This document shows positions 1-10,113 of a stretch of 64,000 nt of DNA, in pieces. Made by a program: the position numbers and the translations under genes. The stretch comes from Calliopsis andreniformis (lineage: Eukaryota; Arthropoda; Insecta; Hymenoptera; Andrenidae): NCBI RefSeq assembly GCF_051401765.1, contig NW_027480423.1:620001-684000 (forward strand). Reading direction: 5' to 3'. The notes below the pieces were generated by a model that was given only the letters and a program-made list of their open reading frames with translations, was not told the DNA's origin and searched no databases. The first letter of the stretch is position 1, and the number at the start of each line of letters is the position of its first letter.

Positions 1-154
1 ATGATACTTATGGTCATTTCTACTTTCCGAGCAACCTAGGCTTCACCCTAGGGCGTTGCTCCAACAGATTGAAAAGTTAGGGCCTTAGAAGTCAACGCCC
101 GAACCATAAAATGCAAAAAAAACACAACAGTGTTTCCATCATATAACAGGAATA

Positions 155-320
155 ATTGCAACCAGTTTGGAAGTGATGGCCAATTCTACGTTCCGGGCAA
201 CCTAGGTTTCACTCCAGCGCGTTGCTCCACCAGACCGAATAGTTACGGCCTAAGAAGTCAACGCCAGAAGCATAAAATACGATATAAATACAACAGCATT
301 TCCATCGTATAAAACGAATA
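155..320. repeat. Monomer type B' (exemplar)
   Basis: A B relative distinguished by GGTTTCACTCCAG(C/G)GCG, CACCAGACCGAATAGTTACG and CCTAAGAAGTCAACGCC, usually ending AACAGCATTTCCATCG. The change of GTTAGGG or GTTAGTG to GTTACG(G/T) removes the in-frame TAG found in most monomers. This is why a roughly 60-codon open frame appears in each B' copy. It occupies position two of the pentamer. Confidence 0.85.
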
Positions 321-486
321 ATTGCAACCAGTATGAAACTTATGGTCATTTCTACTTTCCGAGCAAGCCAGGCTTGACCCTATGGCGTTGCTACAACAGA
401 TTGAATAGTTAGGGCCTTAGAAGTCAACGCCCGAAGCATAAAATGCAATAAAAATACAACAGTGTATGTATCATATAACAGGAATA

Positions 487-652
487 ATTGCAACCAGTTT
501 GAAAGTGATGGCCAATTCTACGTTCCAGGCAACCTAGGCTTTACTCTAGGGCGTTGTTCCACCAGATCGAATAGTTAGTGCCTTAGAAGTCAACGCCAGA
601 AGCATAAAATACAATATAAATACAACAGTTTTTCCATCGTATAAAAGGAATA
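487..652. repeat. Monomer type B (exemplar)
   Basis: This monomer is marked by CAGTTTGAAAGTGATGGCCA, ATTCTACGTTCC, CTCTAGGGCG, CACCAGATCGAATAGTTAGTG and AATACAATATAAATACAAC, ending TTTTTCCATCGTATAAAA. It alternates with A over long stretches, so an A-B dimer of 332 bp is the basic background unit of the left domain. Confidence 0.85.
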
Positions 653-818
653 ATTGCAGCCAGTATGAAACTTATGGTCATTTCTACTTTCCGAGCAACC
701 TAGGCTTCACCCTAGGGCGTTGCTCCAACAGATTGAATAGTTAGGGCCTTAGAAGTCAACGCCCGAACCATAAAATGCAAAAAAAATACAACAGTGTTTC
801 CATCATATATCAGGAATA
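653..818. repeat. Monomer type A (exemplar)
   Basis: This 166-bp monomer is marked by CAGTATGAAACTTATGG, TACTTTCCGAGCAACC, CTTCACCCTAGGGCG, CCAACAGATTGAATAG and CGCCCGAACCATAAAATGC. An A-rich run follows (here eight A), then GTGTTTCCATCATAT. The type is the commonest partner of B or B' in the left domain. Variants change the A-rich run (CAATAAAAATAC, CAATTAAAATAC) or GCAACC to GCCACC. Confidence 0.85.
695..723. other. Conserved dyad within monomer (exemplar hairpin)
   Basis: In type A the 5' arm GCAAC-CTAGG can pair with CCTAG-GGC-GTTGC across the loop CTTCAC. This gives ten base pairs with a three-base GGC bulge. It also contains CCTAGG and the 8-base palindrome CCCTAGGG. B-like monomers have CTCTAGGG and lose one Watson-Crick pair (a G-T pair remains). 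The GCAAC and GTTGC arms stay in most copies of all types. That it folds in the cell, or is bound by a protein, is inference. Confidence 0.6.
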
Positions 819-1316
819 ATTGCAACCAGTTTGAAAGTGATGGCCAATTCTACGTTCCGGGAAACCTGGACTTCACTCCAGGGCGTTGCTCCACCAGACC
901 AAATAGTTACGGCCTAAGAAGTCAACGCCAGAAGCATAAAATACGATATAAATACAATAGCTGTTCCACCGTATAAAACGAATAATTGCAACCAGTATGA
1001 AACTTATGGTCACTTCTACTTTCCGAGCAAGCTAGGCTTCACCCTAGGGTGTTGCTCCAACAGATTGAATAGTTAGGGCCTTAGAAGTCAACGCCCGATG
1101 CATAAAATGCAAGAAAAATACAACAGTGTTTCCATCATATATCAGGAATAATTGCAACCAGTTTGAAGGTGATGGCCAATTCTACGTTCCGGGAAACCTA
1201 GACTTAACTCTAGGGCGTTGCTCCACCAGACGAAATAGTTACGGCCTAAGAAGTCAACGCCAGAAGCATAAAATACGATATAAATACAATAGCTGTTCCA
1301 CCGTATAAAACGAATA

Positions 1317-1482
1317 ATTGCAACCACTATGAAACTTATGGTCATTTCTACTTTCCGAGCCACCTAGGCTTCACCCTAGGGCGTTGCTCCAACGGATTGA
1401 ATAGTTAGGGCCTTAGAAGTCAACGTCAGAAGCATAAAATACGATATAAATACAACAGCTTTTCCATCGTATAAAAGGATTA
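1317..1482. repeat. Hybrid monomer A/D
   Basis: The first two thirds are type A (ATGAAACTTATGG, CTTCACCCTAGGG, CCAACGGATTG). From CGTCAGAAGC onward the monomer is type D, ending AAAAGGATTAATTG. The switch lies in AACG at 1,422-1,425. The same hybrid recurs at 3,807-3,972, so it was copied after it formed. Confidence 0.8.
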
Positions 1483-1980
1483 ATTGCAACCAGTTTGAAA
1501 GAGAAGGCCAATTCTACCTTCCGGGCAACCTAGGCTTCACTCTACGGCGTTGCTCCACTAGATCGAACTGCTAGGGCCTTAGAAGTCAACGCCAGAAGCA
1601 TAAAATACAATATAAATACAACAGTTTTTCCATCGTATAAAACGAATAATTGCAACCAGTATGAAACTTATGGTCATTTCTACTTTGCGAGCCACCTAGG
1701 CTTCACCCTAGGGCGTTGCTCCAACGGATTGAATAGTTAGGGCCTTAGAAGTCAACGCCCGAACCATAAAATGCAATTAAAATACAACAGTGTTTCCATC
1801 ACATAACAGGAATAATTGCAACCAGTTTGAAAGTGATGGCCAATTCTACGTTCCGGGCAACCTAGGTTTCACTCCAGCGCGTTGCTCCACCAGACCGAAT
1901 AGTTACGTCCTAAGAAGTCAACGCCAGAAGCATAAAATACGATATAAATACAACAGCATTTCCATCGTATAAAACGAATA

Positions 1981-2146
1981 ATTGCAAGCAGTATGAAAGT
2001 AATGGTCATTTCTTCGTTCCAAGCACCCTAGGCGTCACTCTAGGGCGTTGCTCCACCACATCTAATAGCTACGGCCTTAGAAGTCAACGCCAGAGGCATA
2101 AAATACAATATAAATACAACAGCGTTTCCATCGTATAAAACGAATA
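1981..2146. repeat. Monomer type C (exemplar)
   Basis: Marked by TGAAAGTAATGGTCATTTC, GTTCCAAGCACCCTAGGCGT, CACCACATCTAATAGCTACG and CGCCAGAGGCATAAAATAC, ending GCGTTTCCATCG. It follows B' in the pentamer. It also appears in the three-monomer remnants in the right domain, there with CCGAGCACCC and CTACGGCATTAG. Confidence 0.85.
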
Positions 2147-2312
2147 ATTGCAACCAGTGTGAAAGTTATGGTCATTTCCACTTTCCGAGGAACCTAGGCT
2201 TCACTCTAGGGCGTTGCTCCACCAGATCGAATAGTTAGGTCCTTAGAAGTAAACGTCAGAAGCATAAAATACGATATAAATACAACAGCTTTTCCATCGT
2301 ATAAAAGGATTA
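2147..2312. repeat. Monomer type D (exemplar)
   Basis: Marked by GTGTGAAAGTTATGGTCATT, TCCACTTTCCGAGGAACC, TAGTTAGGTCCTTAG, AGTAAACGTCAGAAGC and AATACGATATAAATAC. It ends in TATAAAAGGATTAATTG, where most monomers have AACGAATAATTG. It is position four of the pentamer and is followed by E. Confidence 0.85.
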
Positions 2313-2478
2313 ATTGCAACCAGTTTGAACGTGATGGTCATTTCTACTTTCCGAGCCACCTAGGCTTCACCCTAGGGCGTTGCTCCAACGGATTGAATAG
2401 TTAGGGCCTTAGAAGTCAACGCCCGAACCATAAAATGCAATTAAAATACAACAGTGTTTCCATCACATAACAGGAATA
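2313..2478. repeat. Hybrid monomer E/A
   Basis: It begins as E (GTTTGAACGTGATGG) after a D monomer, as in a pentamer. After the shared ATGGTCATTTCT (2,334-2,345) it continues as A (ACTTTCCGAGCCACC, CCAACGGATTG, CAATTAAAATAC), matching 1,649-1,814. The order A-B'-C-D-E/A from 1,649 to 2,478 is a pentamer whose last member was replaced. Confidence 0.8.
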
Positions 2479-3474
2479 ATTGCAACCAGTTTGAAAGTGA
2501 TGGCCAATTCTACGATCCGGGCAACCTAGGCTTCGCTCTAGGGCGTTGCTCCACCAGATCGAATAGATAGTGCCTTAGAAATCAACGCTAGAAGCATAAA
2601 ATACAATATAAATACAACAGTTTTTCCATCGTATAAAACGAATAATTGCAACCAGTATGAAACTTATGGTCATTTCTACTTTCCGAGCAACCTAGGCTTC
2701 ACCCTAGGGCGTTGCTCCAACAGATTGAATAGTTAGGGCCTTAGAAGTCAACGACCGAACCATAAAATGCAAAAAAAATGCAACAGTGTTTCCATCATAT
2801 ATCAGGAATAATTGCAACCAGTTTGAAAGTGATGGCCAATTCTACGTTCCGGGCAACCTAGGTTTCACTCCAGCGCGTTGCTCCACCAGACCGAATAGTT
2901 ACGTCCTAAGAAGTCAACGCCAGAAGCATAAAATACGATATAAATACAACAGCATTTCCATCGTATAAAACGAATAATTGCAAGCAGTATGAAAGTAATG
3001 GTCATTTCTACGTTCCAAGCACCCTAGGCGTCACTCTAGGGCGTTGCTCCACCACATCTAATAGCTACGGCCTTAGAAGTCAACGCCAGAGGCATAAAAT
3101 ACAATATAAATACAACAGTTTTTCCATCGTATAAAACGAATAATTGCAACCAGTATGAAACTTATGGTCATCTCTACTTTCCGAGCAACGTAGGCTTCAC
3201 CCTAGGGCGTTGCTCCAACAGATTGAATAGTTAGGGCCTTAGAAGTCAACGCCCGAACCATAAAATGCAAAAAAAATACAACAGTGTTTCCTTCATATAT
3301 CAGGAATAATTGCAACCAGTTTGAAAGTGATGGCCAATTCTACGTTCCGGGCAACCTAGGTTTCACTCCAGCGCGTTGCTCCACCAGACCGAATAGTTAC
3401 GGCCTAAGAAGTCAACGCCAGAAGCATAAAATACGATATAAATACAACAGCATTTCCATCGTATAAAACGAATA

Positions 3475-5134
3475 ATTGCAACCAGTATGAAACTTATGGT
3501 CATTTCTACTTTCCGAGCAAGCTAGGCTTGACCCTATGGCGTTGCTACAACAGATTGAATAGTTAGGGCCTTAGAAGTCAACGCCCGAAGCATAAAATGC
3601 AATAAAAATACAACAGTGTATGTATCATATAACAGGAATAATTGCAACCAGTTTGAAAGTGATGGCCAATTCTACGTTGCAGGCAACCTAGGCTTTACTC
3701 TAGGGCGTTGTTCCACCAGATCGAATAGTTAGTGCCTTAGAAGTCAACGCCAGAAGCATAAAATACAATATAAATACAACAGTTTTTCCATCGTATAAAA
3801 CGAATAATTGCAACCAGTATGAAACTTATGGTCATTTCTACTTTCCGAGCCACCTAGGCTTCACCCTAGGGCGTTGCTCCAACGGATTGAATAGTTAGGG
3901 CCTTAGAAGTCAACGTCAGAAGCATAAAATACGATATAAATACAACAGCTTTTCCATCGTATAAAAGGATTAATTGCAACCAGTTTGAAAGAGAAGGCCA
4001 ATTCTACCTTCCGGGCAACCTAGGCTTCACTCTACGGCGTTGCTCCACTAGATCGAACTGCTAGGGCCTTAGAAGTCAACGCCAGAAGCATAAAATACAA
4101 TATAAATACAACAGTTTTTCCATCGTATAAAACGAATAATTGCAACCAGTATGAAACTTATGGTCATTTCTACTTTCCGAGCCACCTAGGCTTCACCCTA
4201 GGGCGTTGCTCCAACGGATTGAATAGTTAGGGCCTTAGAAGTCAACGCCCGAACCATAAAATGCAATTAAAATACAACAGTGTTTCCATCACATAACAGG
4301 AATAATTGCAACCAGTTTGAAAGTGATGGCCAATTCTACGTTCCGGGCAACCTAGGCTTCGCTCTAGGGCGTTGCTCCACCAGATCGAATAGATAGTGCC
4401 TTAGAAATCAACGCCAGAAGCATAAAATACAATATAAATACAACAGTTTTTCCATCGTATAAAACGAATAATTGCAACCAGTATGAAGCTTATGGTCATT
4501 TCTACTTTCCGAGCAACCTAGGCTTCACCCTAGGGCGTTGCTTCAACAGATTGAATAGTTAGGGCCTTAGAAGTCAACGACCGAACCATAAAATGCAAAA
4601 AAAATGCAACAGTGTTTCCATCATATATCAGGAATAATTGCAACCAGTTTGAAAGTGATGGCCAATTCTACGTTCCGGGCAACCTAGGTTTCACTCCAGC
4701 GCGTTGCTCCACCAGACCGAATAGTTACGTCCTAAGAAGTCAACGCCAGAAGCATAAAATACGATATAAATACAACAGCATTTCCATCGTATAAAACGAA
4801 TAATTGCAAGCAGTATGAAAGTAATGGTCATTTCTACGTTCCAAGCACCCTAGGCGTCACTCTAGGGCGTTGCTCCACCACATCTAATAGCTACAGCCTT
4901 AGAAGTCAACGCCAGAGGCATAAAATACAATATAAATACAACAGCGTTTCCATCGTATAAAACGAATAATTGCAACCAGTGTGAAAGTTATGGTCATTTC
5001 CACTTTCCGAGGAACCTAGGCTTCACTCTAGGGCGTTGCTCCACCAGATCGAATAGTTAGGTCCTTAGAAGTAAACGTCAGAAGCATAAAATACGATATA
5101 AATACAACAGCTTTTCCATCGTATAAAAGGATTA
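3475..5134. repeat. Patchwork of three earlier segments
   Basis: Successive monomers match earlier ones at changing offsets. 3,475-3,806 match 321-652 (offset 3,154 = 19 monomers; GCTTGACCCTATGG, GTGTATGTATCAT). 3,807-4,304 match 1,317-1,814 (2,490 = 15 monomers; AAAGAGAAGGCCAATTC, CTCTACGGCG). 4,305-4,968 match 2,479-3,142 (1,826 = 11 monomers; CTTCGCTCTAGGG, GAATAGATAGTG). All offsets are whole multiples of 166. I read this as repeated in-phase unequal exchange. Confidence 0.8.
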
Positions 5135-5300
5135 ATTGCAACCAGTTTGAAGGTGATGGTCATTTCTCCTTTCCGGGCAACCTAGGCTTCACTCTAGGGC
5201 GTTGCTCCACTAGATGGAACAACTAGGGCCTTAGAAGTCAACGCCAGAAGCATAAAATACAATAAAAATACAACAGTTTTTCCATCGTATAAAACGAATA
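4471..5300. repeat. Pentamer A-B'-C-D-E, copy 1 (830 bp)
   Basis: Five consecutive monomers start at 4,471 (A), 4,637 (B'), 4,803 (C), 4,969 (D) and 5,135 (E), each with its diagnostic strings. The A-B'-C part repeats 2,645-3,142 at a spacing of 1,826 bp. The next monomer (5,301) is again A. Confidence 0.85.
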
Positions 5301-8300
5301 ATTGCAACCAGTATGATATTTATGGTCATTTCTACTTTCCGAGCAACCTAGGCTTCACCCTAGGGCGTTGCTCCAACAGATTGAATAGTTAGGGCCTTAG
5401 AAGTCAACGCCCGAAGCATAAAATGCAATAAAAATACAACAGTGTTTCCATAATATAACAGGAATAATTGCAACCAGTTTGAAAGTGATGGCCAATTCTA
5501 CGTCCGGGGCAACCTAGGCTTCACCCTAGGGCGTTGCTGCACCAGATCGAATAGTTAGTGCCTTAAAAGTCAACGCCAGAAGCATAAAATACAATATAAA
5601 TACAACAGCTTTTCCATCGTATAAAACGAATAATTGCAACCAGTATGAAAGTAATGGCCATTTCTACGTTCCGAGCACCCTAGGCGTCACTCTAGGGCGT
5701 TGCTCCACCACATCTAATAGCTACGGCCTTAGAAGTCAACGCCAGAGGCATAAACTACAATATAAGTACAACAGCGTTTCCATCGTATAAAACGAATAAT
5801 TGCAACCAGTGTGAAAGTTATGGTCATTTCTACATTCCGAGCAACCTAGGATCCACTCTAGCGCGTTGCTCCACCAGATCGAATAGTTAGGTCCTAAGAA
5901 GTCAACGCCAGAAGCATAAAGTACGATATACATACAACAGCATTTCTATCGTATAAAACGAATAATTGCAACCAGTATGAAAGTAATGGTCATTTCTACG
6001 TTCCGGGCAAGCTAGGCTTCACCCTAGGCTGTTGTTCCATCAGATCGAATAGTTAGGTCCTAAGAAGTGAACGCCAGAAGCATAAAATGCAATAAAAATA
6101 CAACAGTTTTTCCATCGTATAACAAGATTAATTGCAACCAGTTTGAAAGTGATGGCCAATTCTACGTTCCGGGCAACCTAGACTTCACTCTAGGGCGTTG
6201 CTCCACCAGATCGAATAGTTAGTGCCTTAGAAGTCAACGCCAGAAGCATAAAATACAATATAAATACAACAGTTTTTCCATCGTATAAAACGAATAATTG
6301 CAACCAGTATGAAACTGATGGTCATTTCTACTTTCCGAGCAACCTAGGCTTCACCCTAGGGCGTTGCTCCAACAGATTGAATAGTTAGGGCCTTAGAAGT
6401 AAACGCCAGAAGCATAAAATGCGATATAAATACAACAGCTTTTACATCGTATAAAAGGAATAATTGCAAACAGTGTGAAAGTAATGGTCATTTCTACGTT
6501 CCGGGCAAGCTAGGCTTCACCCTAGGCTGTTGTTCCACCAGATCGAATAGTTAGTGCCTTAGAAGTCAACGCCAGAAGCATAGAATACAGTATAAATACA
6601 ACAGCTTTTCCATCGTATAAAACGAATAATTCCAACCAGTAAGAAACTTATGGTCATTTCTACTTTCCGCGCAACCTAGGCTTCACCCTGGGGCGTTGCT
6701 CCAACAGATTGAATAGTTAGGGCCTTAGAAGTCAACGCCCGAACCATAAAATGCAAAAAAAATGCAACAGTGTTTCCATCATATAACAGGAATAATTGCA
6801 ACCAGTTTGGAAGTGATGGCCAATTCTACGTTCCGGGCAACCTAGGCTTCGCTCTAGGGCGTTGCTCCACCAGATCGAATAGATAGTGCCTTAGAAGTCA
6901 ACGCCAGAAGCATAAAATACAATATAAATACAACAGTTTTTCCATCGTATAAATCGAATAATTGCAACCAGTATGAAACTTATGGTCATCTCTACTTTCC
7001 GAGCAACGTAGGCTTCACCCTAGGGCTTTCCTCCAACAGATTGAATAGTTAGGGCCTTAGAAGTCAACGCCCGAACCATAAAATGCAAAAAAAATACAAC
7101 AGTGTTTCCTTCATATATCAGGAATAATTGCAACCAGTTTGAAAGTGATGGCCAATTCTACGTTCCGGGCAACCTAGGTTTCACTCCAGCGCGTTGCTCC
7201 ACCAGACCGAATAGTTACGGCCTAAGAAGTCAACGCCAGAAGCATAAAATACGATATAAATACAACAGCATTTCCATCGTATAAAACGAATAATTGCAAC
7301 CAGTATGAAACTTATGGTCATTTCTACATTCCGAGCAAGCTAGGCTTCACCCTATGGCGTTGCTCCAACAGATTGAATAGTTAGGGCCTTAGAAATCAAC
7401 GCCCGAAGCATAAAATGCAATAAAAATACAACAGTGTATGTATCATATAACAGGAATAATTGCAACCAGTTTGAAAGAGATGGCCAATTCTACGTTCCAG
7501 GCAACCTAGGCTTTACTCTAGGGCGTTGCTCCACCAGATCGAATAGTTAGTGCCTTAGAAGTCAACGCCAGAAGCATAAAATACAATATAAATACAACAG
7601 CTTTCCATCGTATAAAACGAATAATTGCAACCAGTATGAAACTTATGGTCATTTCTACTTTCCGAGCAACCTAGGCTTCACCCTAGGGCGTTGCTCCAAC
7701 AGATTGAATAGTTAGGTCCTTAGAAGTCAACGCCCGAACCATAAAATGCAAAAAAAATACAACAGTGTTTCCATCATATAACAGGAATAATTGCCACCAG
7801 TTTGAAAGTGATGGCCAATTCTACGTTCCGGACAACCTAGGTTTCACTCCAGGGCGTTGCTCCACCAGACCGAATAGTTACGGCCTAAGAAGTCAACGCC
7901 AGAAGCATAAAATACGATATAAACACAACAGCTTTTCCATCGTATAAAACGAATAATTGCAACCAGTGTGAAAGTAATGGTCATTTCTACGTTCCAAGCA
8001 CCCTAGGCGTCACTCTAGGGCGTTGCTCCACCACATCTAATAGCTACGGCCTTAGAAGTCAACGCCAGAGGCATAAAATACAATATAAATACAACAGCGT
8101 TTCCATCGTATAAAACGAATAATAGCAACCAGTATGAAACTTATGGTCATTTCTACTTTCCGAGCAACCTAGGCTTCACCCTAGGGTGTTGCTCCAACAG
8201 ATTGAATAGTTCGGGCCTTAGAAGTCAACGCCCGATGCATAAAATGCAAGAAAAATACAACAGTGTTTCCATCATATATCAGGAATAATTGCAACCAGTT

Positions 8301-8453
8301 TGAAAGTGATGGCCAATTCTACGTTCGGGGAAACCTAGACTTCACTCTAGGGCGTTGCTCCACCAGACGAAATAGTTACGGCCTAAGAAGTCAACGCCAG
8401 AAGCATAAAATACGATATAAATACAATAGCTGTTCCACCGTATAAAACGAATA
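5301..8453. repeat. A-B dimers with C, D2 and H monomers
   Basis: Nineteen monomers without a complete pentamer. A and B types alternate. C-D2-H follow at 5,633-6,130, and a second A-B'-C run starts at 7,624. The first phase slip is here: CTTTCC instead of CTTTTCC near 7,601 deletes one base. Region 7,137-7,470 repeats 3,319-3,652 (offset 3,818 = 23 monomers). No gene or other element is present. Confidence 0.75.
5799..5964. repeat. Monomer type D2 (exemplar)
   Basis: A D relative in which the palindrome region reads AACCTAGGATCCACTCTAGC, so CCTAGG overlaps GGATCC. It recurs between about 5.8 and 23.3 kb, for example near 12,318, 13,317, 14,641, 16,633, 20,120 and 22,442. It usually follows a C-like monomer ending CATAAAGTACAATATAAATAC. 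Confidence 0.8.
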
Positions 8454-9283
8454 ATTGCAACCAGTATGAAACTTATGGTCATTTCTACTTTCCGAGCAAG
8501 CTAGGCTTCACCCTAGGGTGTTGCTCCAACAGATTGAATACTTAGGGCCTTAGAAGTCAACGCCCGATACATAAAATGCAATAAAAATACAACAGTGTTT
8601 CCATCATATATCAGGAATAATTGCAACCAGTTTGAAAGTGATGGCAAATTCTACGTTCCGGGCAACCTAGGTTTCACTCCAGCGCGTTGCTCCACCAGAC
8701 CGAATAGTTACGTCCTAAGAAGTCAACGCCAGAAGCATAAAATACGACATAAATACAACAGCATTTCCATCGTATAAAACGAATAATTGCAAGCAGTATG
8801 AAAGTAATGGTCATTTCTACGTTCCAAGCACCCTAGGCGTCACTCTAGGGCGTTGCTCCACCACATCTAATAGCTACGGCCTTAGAAGTCAACGCCAGAG
8901 GCATAAAATACAATATAAATACAACAGCGTTTCCATCATATAAAACGAATAATTGAAACCAGTGTGAAAGTTATGGTCATTTCCACTTTCCGAGGAACCT
9001 AGGCTTCACTCTAGGGCGTTGCTCCACCAGATCGAATAGTTAGGTCCTTAGAAGTAAACGTCAGAAGCATAAAATACGATATAAATACAACAGCTTTTCC
9101 ATCGTATAAAAGGGTTAATTGCAACCAGTTTGAACGTGATGGTCATTTCTCCTTTCCGGGCAACCTAGGCTTCACTCTAGGGCGTTGCTCCACTAGATCG
9201 AACAGCTAGGGCCTTAGAAGTCAACGCCAGAAGCATAAAATACAATACAAATACAACAGTTTTTCCATCGTATAAAACGAATA
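8454..9283. repeat. Pentamer A-B'-C-D-E, copy 2
   Basis: Monomers start at 8,454, 8,620, 8,786, 8,952 and 9,118. The unit is followed directly by another complete pentamer, which shows that the five-monomer unit itself is tandemly repeated. The A monomer here has the GGGTGTTGCTCC variant. Confidence 0.85.
9118..9283. repeat. Monomer type E (exemplar)
   Basis: Marked by CAGTTTGAACGTGATGGTCA, TTTCTCCTTTCCGGGC and CACTAGATCGAACAGCTAGG. It is position five of the pentamer. A related form (for example at 9,948) has ATTGTAACCAGTTTGAAAG and CTTCACGCTAGGG but the same CACTAGATCGAACAGC core. Confidence 0.8.
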
Positions 9284-10113
9284 ATTGCAACCAGTGTGAT
9301 ACTTATGGTCATTTCTACTTTCCGAGCAACCTAGGCTTCACCATAGGGCGTTGCTCCAACAGATTGAATAGTTAGGGCCTTAGAAGTCAACGCCCGAACC
9401 ATAAAATGCAAAAAAAATACAACAGTGTTTCCATCATATATCAGGAATAACTGCAACCAGTTTGAAAGTGATGGCCAATTCTACGTTCCGGGCAACCTAG
9501 GTTTCACTCCAGCGCGTTACTCCACCAGACCGAATAGTTACGTCCTAAGAAGTCAACGCCAGAAGCATAAAATACGATATAAATACAACAGCATTTCCAT
9601 CGTATAAAACGAATAATTGCAACCAGTATGAAAGTAATGGTCATTTCTACGTTCCAAGCACCCTAGGAGTCACTCTAGGGCGTTGCTCCACCACATCTAA
9701 TAGCTACGGCCTTAGAAGTCAACGCCAGAGGCATAAAATACAATATAAATACAACAGCGTTTCCATCGTATAAAACGAATAATTGCAACCAGTGTGAAAG
9801 TTATGGTCATTTCCACATTCCGAGGAACCTAGGCTTCACTCTAGGGCGTTGCTCCACCAGATCGAATAGTTAGGTCCTTAGAAGTAAACGTCAGAAGCAT
9901 AAAATACGATATAAATACAACAGCGTTTGCATCGTATAAAACGAATAATTGTAACCAGTTTGAAAGTGATGGCCAATTCTACGTTCCGGGCAACCTAGGC
10001 TTCACGCTAGGGCGTTGCTCCACTAGATCGAACAGCTAGGGCCTTAGAAGTCAACGCCAGAAGCATAAAACACAATATAAATACAACAGTTTTTCCATCG
10101 TATAAAACGAATA
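9284..10113. repeat. Pentamer A-B'-C-D-E, copy 3
   Basis: Monomers start at 9,284, 9,450, 9,616, 9,782 and 9,948, exactly 830 bp after copy 2. D has CCACATTCCGAGG. The fifth monomer is the E variant with ATTGTAACCAG and CTTCACGCTAGGG. Confidence 0.85.
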
